Shown: positions 58,418-64,000 of the stretch, piece by piece | How positions within the stretch are numbered: the stretch's first letter is position 1 | How the letters are laid out: each line of letters begins with the position of its first letter | Origin: Modestobacter sp. VKM Ac-2986 | Lineage (GTDB): Bacteria; Actinomycetota; Actinomycetes; Mycobacteriales; Geodermatophilaceae | Direction of reading: 5' to 3' | Assembly (NCBI RefSeq): GCF_026967795.1 | Contig: NZ_JAPVBH010000003.1 | Coordinates: forward strand, 558,001-622,000 | Length of the DNA stretch: 64,000 nt | The notes under the pieces: model-generated | What the model saw: only the letters and a program-made list of their open reading frames with translations | Told to the model about the DNA's origin: nothing | The model's database searches: none | Program-made: the position numbers and the translations under genes

Positions 58418-59071
58418 ATGCGAGCAGGTGGAGCACGGCGGGGTGCAGTCGGACTGGGGGCCGCGCTGACGTTCGGGGCGCTGCTGACCGGCTGCCAGCT
58501 GCCCGACGTCGGCATGAGCCCGGGGCTCTCGGCCGCAGCGGCGGAGACCTCGGCGGCGACGACCTCGGCCGCCCCGGCGACCACGGCCGGGCCCGCAATC
58601 ACGCCGGTCGCCGAGGAGGCCCCGGTCACCCCGGTGCGCAGCGCCGGCGACCTGGACACCGGGTCGGTGACCCACACGGTGGCCGCCGGCGACCGGGACG
58701 TCGTCATCGACTGGTGGACCGACCAGGAGGCCGTCTCCTGGACCGCCGCCGACGCCAAGACGATCCAGCTGGCCGCGCACGTCGAGGGCGGCACGGCACG
58801 GCAGGCCGTGAAGGTCACCCGCTTCGCCGCCACCGCCGACGACGGCACGACCCGCACCACGGTCACCGAGGACCGCGGCGAGTTCGTCCTCACCCCGCCC
58901 TTCGACTACACCAGCGCGCTCAACGTGGCCCCGTCGGCCGCCACCGCCACCCAGCTCACCGTGTACGTGCAGTTCGACCTGCTCGTCGAGACCGCCATCG
59001 GCTCGGGCGAGTACTTCCGACAGACCGTCCAGGACAGCATCGAGCTGCCCCTCCTGCAGGAGACCTCATGA
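58418..59071 (+). CDS. Secreted lipoprotein upstream of a GT2 synthase
   Basis: 217 residues. The signal peptide GARRGAVGLGAALTFGALLT ends in lipobox LLTGC (Cys about 26), then a Ser/Thr/Ala-rich linker (about 40-75) and a beta-rich domain (about 80-215: VTHTVAAGDRDVVIDWWTDQ, FVLTPPFDYTSALNVAPSA). No enzymatic motif is seen. The ATG follows AGAGG by nine bases. It overlaps the glycosyltransferase by 4 bases (ATGA), so the product probably helps export or anchor the polymer made by that enzyme. Confidence 0.8.
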   Translation: MRAGGARRGAVGLGAALTFGALLTGCQLPDVGMSPGLSAAAAETSAATTSAAPATTAGPAITPVAEEAPVTPVRSAGDLDTGSVTHTVAAGDRDVVIDWWTDQEAVSWTAADAKTIQLAAHVEGGTARQAVKVTRFAATADDGTTRTTVTEDRGEFVLTPPFDYTSALNVAPSAATATQLTVYVQFDLLVETAIGSGEYFRQTVQDSIELPLLQETS

Positions 59072-60549
59072 CCGAGCTCGTCGTCCCGGGCATGCGCCGG
59101 GCCACCGACCGCATCCAGCTGCTGGCCCGGGGCACGGTGGTGCCGCCGGACATCTCCTCCCTCGTCCCCGACGAGTGGGCCGACCAGCGGTCGGGCAGCG
59201 AGCGGCGCACCGCCACGATCAGCTGCATCATCCCGGCCTACAACGAGGAGGGGACGATCGCCGCCGTCCTCACCTCGCTGCTGTCCCAGACCCGGCTGCC
59301 CGACGTGATCCACGTGATCATCAACAACACCGACGACGACACCCCCGAGATCGCCCGCAGCTTCGAGGGCGCGCACGAGCGGGTCGTCAAGGGCGAGCTG
59401 TTCCGCACCGTGGTGCACGTGCACGACATCGGGGAGAACGCGGACAAGAAGGTCGGCGCCCTCAACATCGGCTACCACCTCAGCCGCGGGTACGACTACA
59501 TCCTCGGCGTGGACGGCGACACCACCCTGGACCGCCGCTGCGTGGAGTGGCTGGAGAAGGAGATGGTCACCGACCCCCGCATCGGTGGGCTGTCGGCCGT
59601 CTACAGCTTCGACAAGTCCAAGGTCCACGGGGCGATGGCGCGCTTCCTGCTGGCCGGCCAGCGGGCCCAGTTCGCCGGGTTCAACATGGACAACCTCGTC
59701 CGCGGCCGCAACATGGCCGTCCTCGGCGGGCAGTGCAGCCTCTTCAGCGTCCGGGCCCTGGAGACGGTCATGTACCGCCACCACCAGTCCTCCCCCTGGG
59801 TGCGCGACTCCGAGGTCGAGGACTCCAAGCTCTCGCTGCAGATCAAGGACGCCGGGTTCAACACCAAGATCAGCGCCCGGGCCCGGGCCTACGTGGGCCC
59901 GATGACCGACCTGCGCTCGCTGCACGGCCAGCAGGTCAAGTGGAACTTCGGTGGCATCGACCTGCTGTGGCCGGGCCAGCGCGGGGACAACAAGGGCCAG
60001 CCGCTGCACCCGAACCTGCGGCTGCGCTGGTACGAGAACATCTCGATGGTCTTCAACATCAGCACCCGGATGGCCTTCGCCCTGCTGCTGGCCGCCGCGC
60101 TGTCGATCGACGCGTTCGTGTTCAACCCGGTGTGGCTGATCCCGCCGGCGGTGGCGACCCTGCTGAACCTGCGGATCGCGGCGTCGATGCACGACAAGAG
60201 CGCGACGGACATCCTCTACGCCGTGCTCATCGCCCCGGCCGAGCTCTACATGTGGGTCCGGATGGGCCACTTCGTCACCGCCTGGGTGCAGTTCCTGGCC
60301 CGGGTGGAGAAGGACAACTGGGCCGCCCAGGCGGCTGCCGAGCGCGGGCGCGGCTCGGCCTACGTGATGCCGGCGCTGTGCGCGGTCGCCACGTTCACGG
60401 TGCTGATCTTCGCCTGGAGCCAGCAGAGCGTGGGCGTGCAGTCGGCGATCCTGTCGATCGGCTGGCCGGTGCTCTACCTGGTCACCGTGCTGCAGACGCT
60501 GTTCATGATCAAGAAGCTGGTGCGCCGCCAGCGCGGCTTCACCGTCTGA
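59068..60549 (+). CDS. Family 2 membrane glycosyltransferase (processive polysaccharide synthase-like)
   Basis: 493 residues. Cytosolic GT-A domain (about 50-320) with IIPAYNEEGTIAAVL, the metal-binding VDGDTT, the catalytic acidic pair in EVEDSKLSLQI and QQVKWNFGG, a variant of the QxxRW motif of processive synthases. Two or three C-terminal transmembrane pairs follow (about 330-380 and 430-485). Cellulose- or hyaluronan-like synthases share this layout. A diguanylate cyclase gene is directly downstream, but I see no PilZ domain. The polymer is unknown. Confidence 0.87.
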   Translation: MTELVVPGMRRATDRIQLLARGTVVPPDISSLVPDEWADQRSGSERRTATISCIIPAYNEEGTIAAVLTSLLSQTRLPDVIHVIINNTDDDTPEIARSFEGAHERVVKGELFRTVVHVHDIGENADKKVGALNIGYHLSRGYDYILGVDGDTTLDRRCVEWLEKEMVTDPRIGGLSAVYSFDKSKVHGAMARFLLAGQRAQFAGFNMDNLVRGRNMAVLGGQCSLFSVRALETVMYRHHQSSPWVRDSEVEDSKLSLQIKDAGFNTKISARARAYVGPMTDLRSLHGQQVKWNFGGIDLLWPGQRGDNKGQPLHPNLRLRWYENISMVFNISTRMAFALLLAAALSIDAFVFNPVWLIPPAVATLLNLRIAASMHDKSATDILYAVLIAPAELYMWVRMGHFVTAWVQFLARVEKDNWAAQAAAERGRGSAYVMPALCAVATFTVLIFAWSQQSVGVQSAILSIGWPVLYLVTVLQTLFMIKKLVRRQRGFTV

Positions 60550-60554
60550 CCCGA

Positions 60555-60590
60555 ACCGGCTGTCAGGTCCTCGGGGACCTGACAGCCGGT
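60555..60590. terminator. Hairpin terminator after the GT2 gene
   Basis: 16-base perfect stem (60555-60570 with 60575-60590), loop TCGG. Confidence 0.8.
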
Positions 60591-60694
60591 GCGGCGTCGT
60601 CCCGGTGGGGCCGGACGTCGCAGTAGCCTCCGCTGGCGCAGCGGCGGGACCGGCCCGTCCCCGCGTCCGGCCGGGACGGCGAGAGGGGTTGCTG

Positions 60695-62170
60695 GTGCAC
60701 GGCAGGTCGCGGGGCTTCCTGGTGGTGCTGACCCTCCTGGGGCTCGCCTCGGTCGGCGTGGAGCTGACCCGGTCGGCCCCGGCACTCGCGCAGGCACCGG
60801 GCACCTGGGCGGTCACCACCGCCGTCGTCGCCCTGTTGCTGTTCTCCCCGGTGACCGTCGGCCGCCGTGACCGGGCCACCCACATGACCTTCGGCGAGAC
60901 GGCCGCCGTCCTCGCCTACGCCGTCCTGGCCCCGGCGGCAGCGGCCCTCTCCCTCGGCGCCGCCGCGCTGGTGCTGGTGCTGTCGCTGCGCACCAGCGCG
61001 GTCAACCGGCTGTTCAACGCCACCTCGACGCTGACCGCCGCGGCGGCCGGCGCGCTGACCGTGGCCGCGCTCTCCGGGCACGCCCCCCGGCTGGGAGCCG
61101 CCGCCGCTGCCGCCGTGGTCTTCGGCACCGTGAGCCACCTGCAGGTCGTCACCGTGCTGAGCCTGACCCGGGGACGGCTGATCGCGGGGTTCACCAGCGG
61201 GCTGCGCCAGCTCGCCGTGGTCGAGACCGCCGGGGTGGTGCTCGGGCTGCTCCTGGCGCCCCTGCTGGTCCGCGACCCGGCGGGCGCCTGGCGGCTGCTG
61301 CCGCTGCTGGCGGTCCTGGCGGTGCTCAGCCGGCGGTACACCCGGCTGGCCACCGAGCGGGACCTGCTCGACGCGCTGGCCGAGGCCACCGCCGAACTGC
61401 ACGCCACCCTGCACCCGGACCGGGTGCTCGACGCCCTGCACGCGCACGCCACCCGCCTGCTGCCCCGCAGCGAGGTCGCGCTGCAGCCGGGGCCGCCGCA
61501 GCCCCACCAGGTGGGGGACGTGGTGGCCGACGACACCCTGTGGCTGGTGGCCCGCACCGGGGTGGCGCAGGTCGGCGTCCCGGCCGAGCAGCGGGTGCTG
61601 CACGGGCTCACGGCCGCGGCGCGCCGGGCCCTGGACAACGCCCGCCTGCACCGTCAGGTCGAGGAGCAGGCACTCACCGACGCCCTGACCGGCGTGCCGA
61701 ACCGGGCGGCGCTGGTGCGGCACCTGACGCGGGAACTGGCCCGGGCCCACCGCCACGGCAGCTCCATCGGGCTGCTCTTCCTCGACCTCGACGGGTTCAA
61801 GCGGGTCAACGACGTGCACGGGCACGAGGCGGGCGACGCCCTGCTCTGCGACGTCGCCGCCCAGCTGCGCGGTGCGGTGCGGACCGAGGACCTCGTGGCC
61901 CGGCTGGCCGGCGACGAGTTCTGCGTCGTGCTGGACGGCATGGCCGACCGGGCGCAGGCGAGTGGGGTGGCCGAGGACCTGCGGAGCCGGCTGGAACGCG
62001 GCCTGGGTGCACGCGGGGTCGGCGTCAGCCTCGGCCTGGCGCTCGGCCCCGGGGACGGCGACGACCCGGCCGCGCTGCTGCGTGCGGCGGACGAGGCGAT
62101 GTACGCCGACAAGACCGCCCGCGCCCGCACCGGCGCCTCGTCCGCCCGCCCGGCCGCCGTCGACGACTGA
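60695..62170 (+). CDS. Membrane-bound GGDEF diguanylate cyclase
   Basis: 491 residues. Six or seven N-terminal hydrophobic segments (about 5-215) are followed by a short GAF-like/coiled linker (about 225-325) and a GGDEF domain (about 325-480: DALTGVPNRAALVRHL, FLDLDGFKRVNDVHGHEAGD, VARLAGDEFCVVL). The active loop reads AGDEF, a variant with Ala first that is often still active. It should make c-di-GMP. The GTG is preceded by GAGAGGGG; a terminator separates it from the GT2 gene, but the two lie on one strand and may be functionally linked. Confidence 0.9.
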   Translation: MHGRSRGFLVVLTLLGLASVGVELTRSAPALAQAPGTWAVTTAVVALLLFSPVTVGRRDRATHMTFGETAAVLAYAVLAPAAAALSLGAAALVLVLSLRTSAVNRLFNATSTLTAAAAGALTVAALSGHAPRLGAAAAAAVVFGTVSHLQVVTVLSLTRGRLIAGFTSGLRQLAVVETAGVVLGLLLAPLLVRDPAGAWRLLPLLAVLAVLSRRYTRLATERDLLDALAEATAELHATLHPDRVLDALHAHATRLLPRSEVALQPGPPQPHQVGDVVADDTLWLVARTGVAQVGVPAEQRVLHGLTAAARRALDNARLHRQVEEQALTDALTGVPNRAALVRHLTRELARAHRHGSSIGLLFLDLDGFKRVNDVHGHEAGDALLCDVAAQLRGAVRTEDLVARLAGDEFCVVLDGMADRAQASGVAEDLRSRLERGLGARGVGVSLGLALGPGDGDDPAALLRAADEAMYADKTARARTGASSARPAAVDD

Positions 62171-62206
62171 CCCGTCCTCCCCCGGCCGGGAGCGGCCCGG
62201 GTGCGG

Positions 62207-63163
62207 TCAGAGGAGCCGGTTGGTCCACAGCAGCGAGGCGACGATGCCGAGGAAGGCGAAGAGCAGGCCGCCGCGGACGAACCACGGGCTGATGTCCTGG
62301 GCCTCGGTCGTGTAGCCGATCTGGCTGCCGAGGTCCTCGTACACCTGCTCCAGCTCCGCGGCGCTCGCCGCCTCGCTGTAGCTGCCGCCGGTCTCGTCGG
62401 CGATGTCCTCCAGCGTCGAGCGGTCGACCGGCACCGGGAAGCGCTCGCCGTTGAGGTCCAGGACGCCGTAGTCGGTGCCGAAGGCGATCGTGGACACCGG
62501 CACCTGGGCCGCCACAGCCGCCTCGACGGCCTGGGTCGTCTCCCGGCCCACCGTGTTGTAGCCGTCGGACAGCAGCACCACCCGGGCCGGCGGCACCTCC
62601 TCGCCGCCGGTCTGCAGCGTCGACTGGAAGTTCGTCACCGCGCTCAGCGAGGTGAACACCGCCTCCCCGATGGCGGTCGCCTCGGCCAGCTGCAGGTTGC
62701 GCAGCGCGGTGCGCACCTGCTCGCGGTCGGTCGTCGGGGTGACCAGCGTGGTCGCCGTCCCGGCGAAGGACACCAGCCCGAGGTTGATCCGGGCGGGCAG
62801 GACGTCGACGAACTGCTCGGCCGCCACCTGCATGGCCTGGAAGCGGTCGGGCTCGATGTCGGTGGCCCGCATGGACAGCGAGACGTCGACGGTCATGATC
62901 ACCGTCGCCCGTTCCCGCGGCACCCGGACCTCGGTGCTGGGCACCGCCAGGGAGGTCACCAGCACCGCCAGGCCCGCGGCCACCAGACCGAAGGCCACGT
63001 GCCGGCGCCACCCGGCCCGCTTGGGCACCAGCGAGCCGAGCAGTGCGACGTTGGTGAAGCGCGCGGCGTACTTCGCGCGACGCAGCTGCAGGACCACGTA
63101 CAGCGCGACCAGCGCTCCGACGGCGAGCAGCGCCACCAGCCACCACGGGGACTGGAAGGTCAT
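62207..63163 (-). CDS. VWA-domain membrane protein (BatA-like)
   Basis: 318 residues: two N-terminal helices (about 7-25, 55-73), a von Willebrand A domain (about 85-270) with metal-site MTVDVSLSM and LLSDGYNTVG, and one C-terminal helix (about 290-312). Such BatA-type proteins sit with MoxR ATPases and DUF58 proteins and act in envelope stress or metal insertion. It overlaps the DUF58 gene by 4 bases. The MoxR gene is probably just beyond the right edge. Confidence 0.9.
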   Translation of the reverse strand: MTFQSPWWLVALLAVGALVALYVVLQLRRAKYAARFTNVALLGSLVPKRAGWRRHVAFGLVAAGLAVLVTSLAVPSTEVRVPRERATVIMTVDVSLSMRATDIEPDRFQAMQVAAEQFVDVLPARINLGLVSFAGTATTLVTPTTDREQVRTALRNLQLAEATAIGEAVFTSLSAVTNFQSTLQTGGEEVPPARVVLLSDGYNTVGRETTQAVEAAVAAQVPVSTIAFGTDYGVLDLNGERFPVPVDRSTLEDIADETGGSYSEAASAAELEQVYEDLGSQIGYTTEAQDISPWFVRGGLLFAFLGIVASLLWTNRLL

Positions 63164-64000
63164 CGGGAGGCTCCTCCGTTGCCGGCACGCCGGCGGTGGG
63201 CGACGTAGGCGACGACGTCGGCCATCCAGTCGCGGTCGGTCTGCAGCCGCAGGTGCCCTGCACCCGTCCGGCGCAGGGCGGCGGCGATCTCCGCCCGCTG
63301 GGCGGCGGCGCCCTCGGCGAAGCGGCGGCGCACGTCGGCGTTGCCGGTGGGCACCTCGAGGGTCTGCCCGCTCTCCGGGTCCACGACGGTGAGCAGGCCG
63401 ACGTCGGCCAGCTCCAGCTCGCGCGGGTCGACGACCTCGATGGCCAGCAGCTCGTGGCGGGCCGACAGCCCCCGCAGCGGGCGCTCCCAGTCCAGGTCGC
63501 CGAGGAAGTCCGAGATCACCACGACCAGCCCGCGGCGGCGCGGTGGACGGCGCAGCGAGTCGATCGCGGTGGCCAGGTCACCGCGGCGTCCGCTCCCGGC
63601 CCGCGGGGTGTCCACCACGGCGCGCAGCAGCCGGTCGACCGCCAGCCGGCCCGGCACCGCCGGGTACCGGTCGACCCGCTCGCCGGTGGTCACCACGGCG
63701 CCGAGCCGGTTGCCGCCCCGCACGGTCAGGTGGCCGACCGCGGCCAGGCCGGCGATGGCCAGGTCGCGCTTCTCCGAGTCCGCGGTGCCGAAGTCCAGGC
63801 TGGCGGACAGGTCCAGCACCACCCAGGTCTCCAGCTCGCGGTCGGCCACGGTCTCCCGGACGTGCGGCGACTGGGTGCGCGCGGTCACCGCCCAGTCCAT
63901 CCGGCGGACGTCGTCGCCGGGGTGGTACGTGCGGGCGTCGCCGGCCTCGCTGCCCGAGCCCGGGACCAGGCCGAGGTGGTCGCCCTGCAGCAACCCGTCC
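63160..64000 (-). CDS. DUF58 protein (partial, N-terminus off the right edge)
   Basis: At least 279 residues, reading through the window edge (DGLLQGDHLGLVPGSGSEA at the start). DUF58 motifs ARTYHPGDDVRRMDWAVTAR and VVLDLSASLDFGTADSEKR, then VVISDFLGDLDW (VWA-like second half). It pairs with the VWA protein and a MoxR AAA+ ATPase in other genomes. The true start lies outside the window, and the TTG near 63993 is not it. Confidence 0.88.
   Translation of the reverse strand, partial: DGLLQGDHLGLVPGSGSEAGDARTYHPGDDVRRMDWAVTARTQSPHVRETVADRELETWVVLDLSASLDFGTADSEKRDLAIAGLAAVGHLTVRGGNRLGAVVTTGERVDRYPAVPGRLAVDRLLRAVVDTPRAGSGRRGDLATAIDSLRRPPRRRGLVVVISDFLGDLDWERPLRGLSARHELLAIEVVDPRELELADVGLLTVVDPESGQTLEVPTGNADVRRRFAEGAAAQRAEIAAALRRTGAGHLRLQTDRDWMADVVAYVAHRRRAGNGGASR

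Noticed and set aside
60695-62170. Inactive (degenerate) GGDEF because of Ala in AGDEF
   Set aside because: AGDEF variants are commonly active, and the other substrate residues are intact.

Overview
The window is high-GC (roughly 73 percent) actinobacterial DNA. GTG starts are frequent, many genes overlap by 4 bases (ATGA/GTGA), many genes look leaderless behind TAGCGT-type -10 boxes, and genes include a fabG1-inhA-hemH block, an F420-type PPOX protein, a Ku/LigD end-joining locus and a SigF-type stress sigma module. Overall this looks like a Geodermatophilaceae-like soil or stone actinobacterium (Blastococcus, Geodermatophilus, Modestobacter). That genus-level guess is inference from gene content and style only.

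Region 1 (1-27.4 kb) is a large catabolic island for methoxylated, lignin-type aromatic acids. From the left, all on the minus strand, come a GntR-led operon (GntR regulator, RraA/LigK-type aldolase, PrpF/LigU-type tautomerase, VOC extradiol dioxygenase, and an NAD-binding dehydrogenase cut by the window edge), then a CYP199-like P450 with a phthalate-dioxygenase-reductase-type partner. An IclR regulator and a five-gene Liv-type ABC importer follow. On the plus strand lie ligM (tetrahydrofolate-dependent vanillate/3-O-methylgallate O-demethylase), a divergent ligM paralogue and an Asp-nucleophile alpha/beta hydrolase. They face a minus-strand block of ligB, ligA, a muconolactone-isomerase-like gene, an alpha/beta hydrolase and a lone [2Fe-2S] ferredoxin, followed by a two-component system. 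A plus-strand run then encodes metF-type reductase, folD, pabB, folP and an aldehyde dehydrogenase. My reading: methoxyaromatics are imported and aldehydes oxidised to acids. The P450 removes para-methyl groups oxidatively, and LigM-type enzymes pass methyl groups to tetrahydrofolate. MetF and FolD oxidise that one-carbon unit, PabB and FolP help supply the folate, and LigAB plus the aldolase and tautomerase open and degrade the ring. purU (formyl-THF deformylase) lies further right at 42.6-43.4 kb and could complete the loop.

Region 2 (27.4-43.4 kb) is mixed: a GH13 alpha-glucosidase-type enzyme and a TetR/MFS pair behind a shared divergent promoter; an ankyrin protein; dienelactone hydrolase; an XRE-HTH/MurA fusion; a DUF559 endonuclease-like gene bracketed by two matching perfect palindromes; a SatD-like regulator with a membrane partner; an F420/PPOX protein; an AI-2E family transporter; a PAC2 protein; and a Fur-catalase operon with a visible Fur-type box.

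Region 3 (43.5-54 kb) is DNA repair and stress: split LigD (polymerase; phosphoesterase plus ligase) with Ku, DUF1360, DUF5709, STAS, topoisomerase IB, an RsbW-SigF operon behind a SigF-type promoter, and an nfeD-SPFH pair. Region 4 (54-64 kb) holds hemH, inhA and fabG, a small STAS protein, a lipoprotein-GT2 synthase-GGDEF cluster suggestive of exopolysaccharide under c-di-GMP influence, and a VWA/DUF58 pair cut by the right edge.

I saw no tRNA, rRNA, CRISPR array, insertion sequence or prophage gene.
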